64,000 nucleotides of DNA from Panax quinquefolius (lineage: Eukaryota > Streptophyta > Magnoliopsida > Apiales > Araliaceae): positions 124,001-188,000 of the forward strand of contig JAINUW010000495.1 of NCBI GenBank assembly GCA_020205615.1, in the 5' to 3' direction. Numbering within the stretch: position 1 is the first letter of the stretch; every line of letters starts with the position of its first letter. The position numbers were made by a program, and so were the translations under genes. Shown piece by piece: positions 45,721-58,087 of this stretch. The notes under the pieces are model-generated. The model searched no databases and was not told the origin of the DNA. It was given only the letters and a program-made list of their open reading frames with translations.

Positions 45721-46222
45721 CGTTCAAAAAGGGGAACTTACAATGCGTGTTCATGATCAGGAAGTTACCTTTAATGTATTCAAGGCAATGAAATTCCCGA
45801 CAGAGGATGAGGAGTGCTTCAGGGTTGATGTAGTGGACAAGATCTTAAATGATGAAGTAGAAAGCTTGGTGGATCATGAATCATTGAGAAATGCTATTGC
45901 TGGAAATTCAGAATTAGATGATGAGGAGATTGAAGAACTTGTGCATTTTCTTGATACGACTCCACAATTTAGAAAATTCAAAACTACTGTTGAGCTATTG
46001 AAGAAAGCTGGAGAGACATCAGTGAAATTGAAGCCAACTCTTGAGACACCTCTAGAACTTGAATTAAAACCACTTCCAGACCATTTGAGGTATGCATTTT
46101 AAAATAAAGATTCAAAGTTACCTGTGATTATTTCTTCGGCACTAACATCTTTTCAGGAAGAAAAATTGCTATGAGTTCTAAGAGAGTTAGCAGATATAAG
46201 AGGGATCAGTCCTTCTTTTTGT
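45721..46222 (+). pseudogene. Athila spacer between protease and reverse transcriptase
   Basis: The open stretch 45713-46102 starts TLIDVQKGELTMRVHDQEVT, the usual end of the Athila protease region, then an acidic linker (ELDDEEIEELVHF). After a stop near 46100 the frame leads to KLPVIISS and EEKLL, the Athila pre-reverse-transcriptase segment, with a TGA where an Arg codon is expected (46172). About ten residues usually present after VLRE are missing. Confidence 0.7.
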
Positions 46223-47540
46223 ATGTATAAGATCCTGCTAGAAGATGATAACAAGTCATCGGTGGAGCAACAAAGAAGACTTAATCCAATCATGAAAGAA
46301 GTGGTCAAGAAAGAAGTATTGAAATGGTTGGATGCAATCATAATTTATCCGATATTAGATATTTTATGGGTGAGCCCAGTGCAATGTGTATTGAAGAAGG
46401 GTGGTATGATTGTGGTTTCTAATGAGAACAATGAGTTGATTCCAACAAGAACAGTGATGGGGTGGAGAGTCTATATGGATTACCGCAGGCTTAACAATGC
46501 TACAAGGAAAGATCACTTTCCACTACCATTTATCGATCAGATGTTGGATAGACTGGCGGGTCATGAGTTTTATTGCCTTCTGGACGGATATTCAGGCAAC
46601 AATAAAATTGTTATAGCTTCAGAGGACCAAGAAAAGACAACCTTTACATGTCCATACGGTACTTTTGTTTTCAGAAGGATGTCTTTCGGTTTGTGCAATG
46701 CTCCAGCCACCTTTCAGAGATATATGATGGCTATTTTTTCGGATATGGTGGAACATAATGTGGAGGTATTCATGGATGATTTCTCAGTATTTGGGGATTC
46801 TTTTGATCTATGTCTTGATAATTTGGTGATGGTGTTGAAAAGATGTGTTAAAACAAACTTGATATTGAATTGGGAAAAGTGCCATTTCATGGTACAAGAA
46901 GGATTAATTCTGGGACACAAGGTTTCGAAGAAGGGACTTGAGGTGGACAGAGCAAAATTAGATACTATTGAGAATTTACCACCACCAACTTCAGTTAAAG
47001 GTGTTCGAAGTTTTCTTGGACATGCAGGCTTTTACAGTAGATTCATAAAAGACTTCTCCAAAATAACTAAACCAATTTGCAATTTATTGGAGAAGGATGC
47101 TCAGTTCAAGTTTGATGAGAACTGTGTGTCTGCATTTGAGCACTTGAAGAAGAGGTTAACTTCAGCACCAATCATTACAGCATCGGATTGGGACCTGCCA
47201 TTCAAATTGATGTGTGATGCCAGTGATTTTGTTGTGGGAGCTATTTTGGGTCAGCGAAAGGAAAATATTTTTCATGTTATATACTATTCTAGTAAGACCC
47301 TTACTGATGCGCAGTTGAACTACACCACCACAGAGAAAGAACTACTGGTAGCCGTGTATGCTTTTGACAAGTTCCGAGCATATCTGATTGGTACGAGAGT
47401 GATAGTGTACATGGATCATGCAGTAATTCGACACTTAGTGGTGAAGAAGGATGCGAAGCCTCGTTTGATCATATGGATATTACTGTTGCAAGAGTTTGAG
47501 TTAGAGATCAAGAACAAAGGGAACTAAGAACAAGTGGCAC
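46223..47540 (+). pseudogene. pol: Athila reverse transcriptase and truncated RNase H
   Basis: A 434-residue open frame to 47527. Reverse transcriptase motifs in order: [46 protein letters not shown] (usual YNQI changed), [19 protein letters not shown], and the catalytic [12 protein letters not shown] (about 46765-46800), intact. The connection has [18 protein letters not shown]. RNase H has [28 protein letters not shown] and MDHAVIRHL, so three acidic positions are traceable. After NKGN a stop is followed by EQVA, and the sequence then runs into mid-LTR at about 47540-47548: the final RNase H aspartate (VADHLSR) and all of integrase are deleted. Confidence 0.9.
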
Positions 47541-47547
47541 TACTTGG

Positions 47548-48901
47548 CACGCGAGATGAGTGAAGATAAAGAATTGAACAGTAATGAGGGAGAAAGCAAC
47601 AAGCAGTGGAGCAACAAAAAACAATAGCAAAAAATAAGAATGTAGAACATAGAAGCCGCGCGCTGCGCGGATGAACAAGCTGGATTATGCGCGTCCGCGC
47701 CATCAGCCAGTAACTAGAAATGCATACACACGTGCGCACACCCTTTTTTTTGTGACCTCGCGTGGCCGTGCACGTCATCTAAAGTTGTTAGCTAATTTTA
47801 TTTTAAATTTGAAATTTGAAGTGATGGTATTGATATTAACAACTCTGGTTGGTACCAGACGCGATCATTATTGTTTTTATCAGTTTTTAGACTATAGAAT
47901 TAAGGTTCTAAGCTTCAAACAAATTTCCAAAGAGAACTTGAGCATATACTTAATATTTTCTACATTTTCCTTAGAATTAAGTCATTGATCAACAATTCAT
48001 TTCATTTTGCTGGAAAATATTGGAGAATTGAACAACACTTTGGAATCTAAATTGCAATTGGGTTTGATCGATTCTATCTTCTCCTTCAATTGCATTAATT
48101 ATTTTCCATGTGTTGCTATAATCCCATAATAGCTTTCGGTTCAGAAATGAACTAAATACCATTATGGGATTCTAACGGAATTTTATATGTAGTCTAAAAT
48201 TGATGGCTTCATTGCTTGATTGTTTGTGTATCATCAGAATTTCTATTATGATTGATTGGATTGCATGAATGTTTGATCACCATTCATTTTATGTACTTGT
48301 ATGGAATTGATAAATGACATATGAGTATGGTTGTAATCATGATAGCATGCGTGTATGAGGCTGAAATGTTTAGCTTTATATTTTGTGAATCAGATAGAAA
48401 TATACTGTTTCACCGTGTGTAGTAACATAAGAGGTTGTGCTTCAATTCATTATTATTGCAATTTCACAAAGAAATATAGTGGTTTTGGTTTTATTGATGA
48501 TTACATGATTTCTATTGCATGTGGAGGTTATGTAAGCAGGTCATAATGCATTGAAAAATGGTTATGTCTTCTTTTGTGCTCTTGGCTAATTTTCCAAGAT
48601 ACATTTATAATTTTGCATGATGGTAATATTTAGATGAAATATGAAATGAAGTTAGAATCCCATTATTTCTAACTTTGATTAATTATACTATTATTCTTAT
48701 TTCATTCATTATTCGAGTTAGATTAATTCGAAATTGTAAGCCTTAGTTTAAGCATATAAAAAATAGTGATACAATTGATGCATAATAATTTAATTTGAAA
48801 CCTTTCTCCGTGGATCGATACTGTTCTTACTCTGTACTACTTGGTGACCCATGTATGCTTGCATGAGTTAGAGTCCTTTTATTAAAACTAAAAAGGAGGC
48901 A

Positions 48902-48904
<3 letters not shown>
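47548..48904 (+). repeat. Athila 3' LTR, 5'-truncated
   Basis: Begins at CACGCGAGATGAG, equivalent to 42011 in the 5' LTR, so its first ~196 bases are missing. It ends GGAGGCAACA, then the host CA microsatellite resumes. Confidence 0.88.
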
Positions 48905-48966
<62 letters not shown>

Positions 48967-49037
48967 CATATGCCTACTCGTCTTTTATGATATTACAATC
49001 TTTAATACTGTATCTTACTACCAAAACGTACTACTAC
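48905..49037. repeat. (CA)n(TA)n microsatellite and spacer, family A copy 2
   Basis: The continuation of the microsatellite interrupted by Athila: CA units to about 48928, then TA units to about 48962. The spacer to ORF-X follows. Confidence 0.85.
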
Positions 49038-49736
49038 TTATACTAAATCTATTTGTAGTCCACTCCCTTCACCTGCATTTTTCTTAGGACAGTTGTTGAA
49101 TCTGTGACCCATTCTACCACATGAAAAACATCTTCTCTTATTTGGCTTAGGATAATTCAGTGAAATATGTCCTCCCTATCCACAGTTGAAACATACATTC
49201 TTCCCTATCATACACTTTGCCAAATGAGTCTTTCTACACTTGCCACATACTTGCTTCTTCTTTAGATTTGAATTTCCTAAGTTGTTATCACTATTATTGT
49301 CCCTTTTCCTTTTATTGCTACCCTTTTTCTGCTTGATTATACCTTCCGATGATCCACCACCTTTTGTCCTCATTCTATCCACTTGTGCCATCAAATCATT
49401 CCTTTCTTCGGTCATCTTGCGTAATGCCCTCTCCGTCTTCCACAATTCTTCCAAGAGAAATACCGTACTCCTTAGCTCCTAAACTTCTATAGATACTTGA
49501 CCTTTCTCTCTCATTTCGGTCTTAATCTCTGATTCCACCTTAACTTCTTCAGATTCTACCTATTCATCTTCATTAAGATCCATTTCTGGATATTCATCAT
49601 GATCGCTTCCTAGATTCACCATAGGTTTGCCTTTTCCAACTTACTCAACTAGCTCACTCTGAGCTGGCACTTTGGCTAATGGCATAGGTTCAATAACAAA
49701 CAACACCTCCGTACACATTTCATCATCTCCTGACAT
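49038..49736 (-). pseudogene. ORF-X, gag-like zinc-knuckle protein, family A copy 2
   Basis: From ATG 49736 (MSGDDEMCTEVL) leftwards. Domains in order: acidic N-terminal part (about 80 residues), coiled coil (EELWKTERALRKMTEERNDL), basic KQKKGSNKRKRDNN stretch, and three zinc-knuckle-like motifs CGKCRKTHLAKC, CFNCG-stop-GHISLNY and CFSCGRMGHRFNNC. Three or four stops interrupt one otherwise continuous frame. The order is identical to copy 1, which was split by Tat1. The knuckle region resembles that of the family's gag downstream, suggesting descent from a duplicated gag tail. Function unknown. Confidence 0.7.
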
Positions 49737-52142
49737 CCTACAATCAGTTTTAAACAACCTTGATTAGTACGTCACCAGTACAAAATTCATAAATACTATG
49801 TGTTCACACATCTCACTATTAATGCACTTCGTTAATCCCTTGCTTAGAACTCTAAATGAGTCTTCTTTTCGCTTATGGTTATAATCCTAAGCCCCCCCCA
49901 CTTAAGGTTTATAACCTACAACATAATAATTAATATTCATAATAACTACTCTTGTACTTTGGTCATGCCTTTGTATCACTCAGACCCTCCGACTACTTCG
50001 TTCTTAGCTGAAATGTTATATTAAAGCAAGGGTGAGCAACGATTTTGCTCCGCAAGTTAAAACATACAATAAACTATAGGAATCAAGAATATTAGACTAT
50101 CGATTCGATATAATGTCACCAATGTTCAAAGGAATTTGAATTAGTTGAACCAATCATTTATCAATAACAAGACTTTATCGCATTTCATGCTAAAATACTA
50201 TTCAATTATGAAAGAGTAAAAATCTTTTAAAGTTTCAACAATATTCAATCGATTATCAATAGATGATCCCACACAATAACAAATTGGACTATTTTCTAGA
50301 TTTATACTGAGCAATACCACTGGATCTTGAACTTCTCGAGTAATTAACAATTATTTAAAGCTGAAAATTACCAAGTGTATCAAATAACCATAAAGATTAA
50401 ATCATACCCCCTATAAGTAAATAAAGTGATCAGCTTCGTTATACCCAATATTATGCATAATACTCACATCGCGCAATGGCCATATATCTGACCATAAGGT
50501 TCCCTTTTATATAAAAAGGTTGTTCATCTAAGTCTTACAACAAGAATTCGTATCGCAACAATACAATTTGGATTTAAAGAAATGTTATGATTTCAACATC
50601 TAACATCTATCTCGATCTAGCCAAAATAAGTGGCATTGATCTTTCAATAACAATTGAATTCAAATACTCGAACCTATCAAGTTTTAACAAATATTCGTCT
50701 AGCCAAAACAATTAGCTAAGACATAGCTCAAAAACTGTTCAATAATAGACAGAAATCAACTGCACTATTTGCAATCAACAAAAATATTGTGAATAACCAA
50801 CAACAGTTATTCCCCATTCATACTTTCAAAATTAATAATTCAGTTTGAATTAATAAACTTGCACTAACTGTGAATAAAAAACAATAAATCTCAGACGTAG
50901 CATAATTAGCTATAATTACCCACTACTATGTTTGAAAAGTAATAACTCGAGATTGAGTGAAGGAAACTTGCCTTCGTAGTTATCTATTGCTACACAATAT
51001 AACTTAGTTACGTTTGAAAGACATATAATCAACAATATCGATCTCGCAATTAGTATAACACATCACATCTCATAATATTATAATTTACTGTCACTATATA
51101 ACTTAGACACATAACCATGTAGTTATAACAGTGTTTATAACCTATACAAACACTTATCAAGTCTAACTAGTTTAGTCTGGTTGGACTTCGATCTCAATTC
51201 TAGGTCTCGATTACCCTATCCGCAATTAACGAGTTTATTTTCAATAAAACTCTATTCCAAAGCTTCAATATTATTTTGAGATAATTAAAATATCATAAAT
51301 AATATTATTCTAAGCTTATAATAATTTTCAAATAATTATTATATTTTATAATAATTTTTCAAACATTGGAATTATTTTAAATGATTTAAATATTGAATAA
51401 TTCCACTATCATTAATATTTGAATAATATTAAAATATTAAAGAAATCCTTTTTAAAATATTAAAGTTATTAATAATAACTTCAATTTTTTTAAAACACTA
51501 ATATTCCCCTTAAATGATTTTTCAAAATTATTTTTTAAATAATTATGATCAATATTCAAATATTAATGTATTTTTCATCAAAATATAAAAAGTCATTTAG
51601 TATAACTTAAAATATTTTTAAATCACTTATATCATTTTTAAATCAATAAAACCATTTTTAAACCATTTATTTAATATAATAATTAAATAAATCTATTATC
51701 ATTAATAATAAATTATTAATGAAATTATCCTCAAAATATTAGAAAGTCATATACTATAACTTAAAATATTTTTTAACACTTTATTCTCATTTAAATGATG
51801 TTTATAATATTAAAATCATGTTTAACCAATTTATTTAATATAATTATTAAATATATTTAATATCATTAATATTCAAAAAATACAAATATAATGAAAACAT
51901 ATGTCAAATTATCAAAAGTTAATTTTTATAACTTAAAATAATTTTTTAAAACTCATTTTGGAATTTTTAGAAATTAATTTCTATTTTTAACGATTTTTGG
52001 AAATTAAATATAATTAGTTTTATTAAAACTATCGCTAAAGCCTGTAGCGTCACTAACTGTCACTGTTGGTGTTCTTGAGCCTCAAGAACACTCATAAACA
52101 GTCTCAAGGTGTCAACTTTGACCACATTTAATTCACAGTTCA
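49737..52142 (-). other. AT-rich 5' internal region of family A, copy 2
   Basis: Aligns with 32622-35053 over its whole length, with small indels. No ORF conserved between copies, no primer-binding site recognised. Extremely AT-rich between about 51250 and 52030. Confidence 0.55.
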
Positions 52143-52862
52143 TGTTATTTCTGGGCTAGCTGAGGCATTGATCATGTTGTATTGATGTAATACTACATAT
52201 ATCAGCAATAAACAAGGTCATACAACATCACACAAAGGAGATCTAAGGCTTCGAAGAGGTTGTCAGACTTGTTCTGGATTTTCTGGGTTACCCAGAAACC
52301 AAAAAGTTTAAAGTAGTCACTTTATAGCTCAATTATTCTTTGGTTCTGGCTATCAATTAGGTGTTTAAATGTTTCAATCTTGTAGTCCTCATGTCGAAGA
52401 ACTAATATACATCACTATATTAGCCTAACTACATCACAATCTCATGATTTGAGTCAATCAAAACCTGGCAGAAAACTTTGTTCGTGAGTTTTCTGGAAAT
52501 TCCAGAAACACAAAATCGTGCTTGGTTAACTCACATTGAGTGCTTACTATTTTGATTCTGTTTGATATTTAAGTGATCTAAGGCCATGAATATATAGTTC
52601 ATATACCAAAGTATAACACTAATACAACAATACAAGCTAAACACATAACATCTAACAGATCTAGGCTCATTAAGATCTTGTCACACGCATCTGGTAATTT
52701 CTAGGTTACCAAGAAAAACCTAGTTATGGTCGGTCAACACACTTTGACCATCAATAACTTGGAATCTGGACATGCTATGAGCATGATTCCAGTTCCAAAT
52801 TACTCCCATCATAAAAAACTACAAGTCTATTACATCAAACAAGACAAATCATAAACAGATCT
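52143..52862 (-). repeat. LTR3 of family A, truncated by element C
   Basis: Aligns with 38429-39130 of LTR2 and stops at AACAGATCT, where element C starts. The rest of the LTR does not reappear in the window. Confidence 0.78.
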
Positions 52863-55686
52863 TGTAACAACCTGGAGAATCCGGATTGTTCAAAATTTAA
52901 GTTTAAAGAATTAGTTATTAATAAAATGAATTTTTATTAATAATATTATGTGCTATTTGTTTATTAATTGTTCTAGAACCTAGGATGATTATAAAACGGG
53001 AGGATTCTGGCTACGGGCTAGACTAAACGAGTATGAATAACCTAAGAATTTCCGAGAGTTCGGTATGTCGAAATGACATTCCGTTGAAAGATTTGACAAT
53101 AATATATCGTGAAAAGTTAAGTAAGTCGAAAAAGGTTTTCTTGAAAAACGTGTAGAAATCGGACGAAATAAAAATGACGAAAAGTATTGTTATGTACTTT
53201 TCATTCGTTTAACTACGTTAGGGGAAAAAGTGAAGGAAAATGCTTAAAAGTTAATATGTAAAAGAAAGACGAAATATCCAAAAATATTTTTAAAATTGTC
53301 GGACGAATTTTGAAAGACGAAACCACGAAGCTTCTAGGAGAAGCTTTGTGAATAGTAAGGCGGTTTAGTAAGGACGTGGGAATAGTAACTTTGGGAGCGA
53401 AATAACTATTTTACCCCTAGCTTTGGTTTTCTATAAAAGGGGAGCTTAACTCATTTGTTGGTAACTTTGAAAATCACCAACACTTGAGAGAAGAGAGAGA
53501 GATCAGATGGGAAGGAAAAGGAGGAGGAAAAGCTAGCTTGTGAGCAAACTTTGTCCAACAGAAGGAGATTAAAGAAGAACGGTATTAAAACCTAAATTCT
53601 AAATTAAATTTTCTTTAAGCTTTTTATGTTTAAAACATAGCTTAATGAGAATAGAAGTAAAAGATGTTAAGAATGATTTTCATATGGTTGAAATCATGAG
53701 AAAAAGAAGAAAAAAGAATTAGAAGTTTAGTTTATAAATTTCTTAAGGAAGTATAAGTTTCGTAATGAATCTGAATGATCCAAATGAATCATATGAACGA
53801 TTCGATGAAATAAGTAAGGAATGGTGTTTTATAACACCAAATTCTAAGAAAAAGTGAAATCATAATCAAAATATCGATTAAAAAGGAAGAACACGAAGAA
53901 CACGAAGAACGTTGTTGATGGACAAATTTAAAACCATCGTAGTATAATGTGTTATTGATGAACAAGTTTAAAACCATCGCGTATAAGTTAGTTGCTTATT
54001 TCTTGGTTAGGAACGGTAGAAACGTTCATGAAGAACAGATTAAACTTAGCTATAATGAAGTTATGGCAAAAATTTTGTAATAAACAAAGGAGAACTAAAA
54101 AGTGTATAAATGAACCTGAAGGTGTAGGGTTTCATAAGAATGAAAGAGAACGTAGAAAATGTGAGTCGTGAACTCAAGAACGAACAAGTTCCGAGTTCGA
54201 ATGACCGAATTACGAACGAACGAACGAATAACGTTAATAACGTAAAATGAACGATTAATGAAGATTAAGCCAGTCGAATGACATGTTAATGGATTCAGGA
54301 TAAATTTATGTCTAAGGGAAATTGAAGTACGCAAGATAAGAAAGAGAATAGCTTTGGAATGACCTCATTTTGAGTAATAACGAATAAGTTATGAGATTGT
54401 GAAGTAAGCGTCTTAAAATAATGCAACACTTAGAAAAAAAATTCAATGTTTTAGGCTGGCATGTTTGGCCTGACCATGCCATCAGGGCTTATGCCGGCCA
54501 AAGGAAGGAAGGCATCAGAGTAGTAGCTGCAACAAAAAGATAATGAGGGGACCGGTACACTTGCAACGCCAAAAGCAAGTGCAAAAGCCAAGGCACGAGA
54601 ATGAGCTTTTAATTGCTCAACTTCTGGTGGAAGTGCAAGCAAAGATAATGAACATATAGTTCACATAATGTAGCACTTAAGAAAGTGAATTAAATTTTTA
54701 GTAAAGGTTGAACGGAAAGATTAAACGAGAGTAAAAGATAGAGAATGTAAATGCAACGCTGTTACGATGAACGATCGATCTTAGCATACAATAAATCGTA
54801 TGGCTTTGACATTAAGAAAGAGTAATGAATGTGGGGTTCATGTAATGAATAAAGAAAGTAGTGAGTCGGATATGATTTATCAAGAAAGCCATAACGAACA
54901 GTAATAAGATTAATGGAAGCCGAATTTGAGTGGGATAGGGAATGTTATAATAAAATCTAAGTGTTAAACACTGTAACCGATGTAAGGGTTGAGTGTACGC
55001 GAATATTAAACGAGTAGAACCTACACAGCATGTATGGTTTGTCCGTAAGGTAATGAAGACCAAAGATTAAACCTGTGAACGGTGAAGAAACTAAATTAAA
55101 GACAATGACGTATATCGTAAAGAAGTCGAGTTAATGATTAACTTGGATAACATTCCGAGTCGAATGAGTCGGACGTTTTAAGATAAGAATAAGGTAATGT
55201 AAAATGATTAGACGATAAAGAATGAATCCTGAGGTATGGCATTTAGTTGTCAGAAAGCCATAAGGAATAAGAAATTTACTTAACGAACATTATAGTCTGA
55301 ATGGTTTGGATAAGTTAAGATAAGTTTGGGTTATGGTACAATCGTAATATTTGATGGTTGGCATATAGGAGCTGAGCTAAATAATTCATTTAGAGAGTAG
55401 AGGTATATACGAAACTGGCAACTGATCTAACTCATTGTGAAAGACAATATAGATGAGTCGGGAACTTATTTGTTGGTTGTTTGTAGGAAACCACTGAGAG
55501 TATCATATGGACTATTAGCAGAGACACGATGTGTGATGAGTCCTAGAAGAGTTATAAGAAGAAGATAAGAACGTAAATCATCAAAGATTATGATCGTATA
55601 ACTAAGACATCTCCGTATGTCATGAAGCTGTAAACCAGTAAATAAAGTTAGTCGCGTAAATTTAGATTGCAAGAACGCGAACCTTA
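52863..55686 (+). mobile_element. LTR-like sequence C, right end unresolved
   Basis: Starts TGTAACAACCTGG exactly where LTR3 breaks. It has CTATAAAAGGGG (about 53432), a GA-rich leader (53485-53600) and a long C-poor, purine-rich body, the same layout as LTRs B, D and E. The flank GATCT (52858-52862) is not found again next to a CA end, and LTR3 does not resume, so the right side was lost or rearranged. The right coordinate given is only where recognisable layout ends. Small open frames on the minus strand show no domains. Confidence 0.5.
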
Positions 55687-55810
55687 AAAGCCAGTATCGT
55701 GGGTGCCATGAAATTTATGCATGTGCATGTTTAGTGCAGTTTCTCTTAAATTTAAATTAACATGGAAATCTTGGTGTTATGAAAGCCAGTATCGTGGGTG
55801 CCATGAAATT
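55687..55810. repeat. 29-bp direct repeat, 95 bases apart
   Basis: AAAGCCAGTATCGTGGGTGC plus CATGAAATT occurs at 55687-55715 and again, identical, at 55782-55810. The 66 bases between are unrelated. Their exact identity amid otherwise decayed sequence suggests a recent event. Confidence 0.8.
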
Positions 55811-56289
55811 GATAGCTTATTAGAACAAAATAGACGAGCTTTTATTAGGAAAAAGTCTTGGATCCAGCTCGTATACTAGTATTCTCAATATATTAGTAGA
55901 ATAATTTGGAGGATTCCTAGATTGCATCACATACATTAGGACAGTCAAACAGTGCCGGATTTTGATCTTTTCGTACGCAAGTCTTGGTTACCTTTACTGC
56001 GTGCATTTGGTATAGTAGTAAATATATATTCCCCTTGTGGATAATATCTATTCTATTATTTTAATAACGCAGGTAATAATTTATGAAACTCCTAGATATG
56101 GCAGTCACCATTTTTCGTTAGGTTTTTATAGTTCTTCTGAGTAAGTGAAAACCACTCTTAAGAAACCCATATGGGCCGAAGACCTTCATGCAAACAAAAC
56201 ATAACCTAGCTTGGTAATATTTCTTCTTAAATTATTGTGTGTATGTGGTGTTCGCCAAATTTAAAATGTTAATGGTTCTTGGAATACAG
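55811..56289 (+). other. Possible gene-fragment DNA, unidentified
   Basis: Around 55830-56030 one frame (with stops) has a protein-like mix of residues (AFIRKKSWIQLVY, then RKSWLPLLRAFGI), followed by GGTAATAATT, a donor-like sequence. I do not recognise it. The rest is intron-like. Confidence 0.3.
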
Positions 56290-56417
56290 GATATAATTAT
56301 CTTTGCAATTAATAGAGCAGCTGCTGCCAAATTATTCTTTGAGAAACTTGTGTTTCCTGAAGTATCCAACGTACATTTGGTTCCGCATTGTGTGTATGTA
56401 AATGATCTTTACTTTCG
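56290..56417 (+). pseudogene. Unidentified exon-like segment
   Basis: GGAATACAG precedes it and CG/GTAACT ends it, both plausible splice sites. The uninterrupted frame contains FAINRAAAAKLFFEKLVF and PEVSNVHLVPHCVYVND. The residue mix is protein-like, unlike nearby random frames, but I cannot name the gene. It may be an exon of a host gene fragment lying between transposons. Confidence 0.4.
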
Positions 56418-56442
56418 GTAACTTCCCCTCACCAGATTTTTC

Positions 56443-57087
56443 TGCTGGAATAATTAGGAAGAAAATTTATTTTTAGGGAGGAAGTGAAATATAACTTTGG
56501 AGAATATAAGAATACTTTGTTTTCACTTGCTTCAAATAAATAAAGTACAAGGCTATTTATAAGACTCCTATGATACTTCTAAAGCTACATTAATAATGAT
56601 CAAATACATGTGCATGAACCTAACACTTAAATACATTCATGTACATACATGTATCATGTAATTGGATATCACCAATTCATGTACTAATATTAATTAAGAT
56701 AATTCTTGAACAATCTAGAATATATTTAAAATTTTGGTTTAGTTATCAAGGCCTCCCGTAAACAAAATTTATTCTTCACTCCAAGCTTAGCGATTTACTT
56801 CTTGAATACTTCTCCAGAAACCGGCTTTGTAAAAATGCCAGCTAGCTGCTCCTCAGATTTACAATACTTGATATTAATATTTCCATCATTCACAAGTTCC
56901 CTTAAGAAATGACATCGAATGCGAATATGCTTTGTCTTTCCATGAAGAACTGGATTTTTGGAAAATGTAATTGTTGAAGTGTTATAACAAAACCAAGTTG
57001 GGTCAACTTCTTGTTCTTGCTTGAGATACTTCTAAAATCTTTCTAACCAAACTAGATGACATCTAGCATGTGCAGGCGCTATATATT
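56443..57087 (-). mobile_element. Ty1/copia retrotransposon remnant (LTR plus RNase H end)
   Basis: On the minus strand, 57040-56770 encodes the C-terminal RNase H part of copia pol: NPVLHGKTKHIRIRCHFLRE, SEEQLAGIFTKPVSG, with a stop close to the expected end. It is followed by a purine-rich ACGGGAGGCC (56741-56759 region) and an LTR of about 307 bases at 56443-56749 (minus strand: TTGATAACTAAACC to TTCCAGCA) with TATAAATAGCC inside. The element is cut at 57087, where Tat2's LTR begins; everything upstream of RNase H is missing here. Confidence 0.82.
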
Positions 57088-58041
57088 TGTCGACATCGGG
57101 ATTTTTATTTGTCCTTTTCTGTTTTTGTCTTTTGGTTTTCTCATTTTAGGTGAGATTTATTTGGAAAAACAAGTTTGAAAAGGTCCAACATATATATGTC
57201 GACGATTTAACTATTTAGAGTCGCAATTTGTTATTTTTAAATGGTTTCACCAACTCAATCGAGAAAAGGATTGCACAAAGACCCATTATTTTGACACTAT
57301 TTAACTGGTCCGAGAAACTGAAATTTGCTAGGGTTTGGGGGCTTGATTAAGCGGAGGAAAGGTGTTAGGCACCCCCTGCCTTCTGTGATAACACGGTTAC
57401 CTCCACTTTTCATTAAACGTTTATCTGTGTGTGAGTGTAGGGCCTATGAGCAGTTGTTTGGAAGTAGTCATATGCCTTGTTTGCATCTATATACAAAGGG
57501 TTTGAATTTATTATAAAAGCTTTATTTTAACAAGATATAACAGTGATGTTTTATAAAATAGGTTTTTCAAACCCTTGTGCTCAATAGTAATTGTGGCCTT
57601 TGATACTTCTATTTTATTATGTATTCGGCTTGATTGCTTTTATTTTGGAGATGCGAGGCATTTTCAAGAAAATAAGTTATATAGCAGTGCCGAACTCCTT
57701 GTGGGCATGAGAACCATCTAAGGATATCTAAACACCGTAGATAATTTAAAAGCTGGCTGCAACTGCAAAATGTCCATCACGTGAACCGAATCTAAATTCA
57801 GAAGTTGAATCTGTGATCACATGATTCATAGGCTCAGATGAAAAACAATATGTACAAAAGCTAGAGAAAGAACTAGATTTGAAAAAATATAAACTATTCT
57901 AGCTTCAACGGTTCTAGCTTAGTCACTTTGAACCGGTTAAAGTCAGAAATAGCTAGATTGAGGCAAATCTAGCCCGCAGGTTGAAAAGATTAAAAATCTA
58001 CATTATAAAAGCGATTAAAGTAGATATTTAGATAAAAGTAG

Positions 58042-58087
<46 letters not shown>

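Larger units (their letters stand above)
41815..48904 (+). mobile_element. Athila-lineage Ty3/gypsy retrotransposon, internally deleted
   Basis: Starts TGATAAGTAGG at 41815 and ends GGCAACA at 48904. It sits inside a CA microsatellite, with CACAC on both sides; a 5-bp duplication is compatible but cannot be proved in such DNA. It has the Athila primer site (tRNA-Asp), Athila-type gag, protease, reverse transcriptase and most of RNase H. It then jumps straight into the 3' LTR: the integrase, the region where Athila often has an extra ORF, the polypurine tract and the first ~196 bases of the 3' LTR are missing. Confidence 0.9.

Noticed and set aside
47671..47988. A 105-residue ORF in the Athila 3' LTR
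   Set aside because: It falls entirely inside the LTR, and the 5' LTR equivalent is not open.
52863..56440. Element C as a complete solo LTR with target duplication GATCT
   Set aside because: GATCT occurs near 55970 and 56403 but not next to a CA terminus, and the interrupted LTR3 does not resume there.
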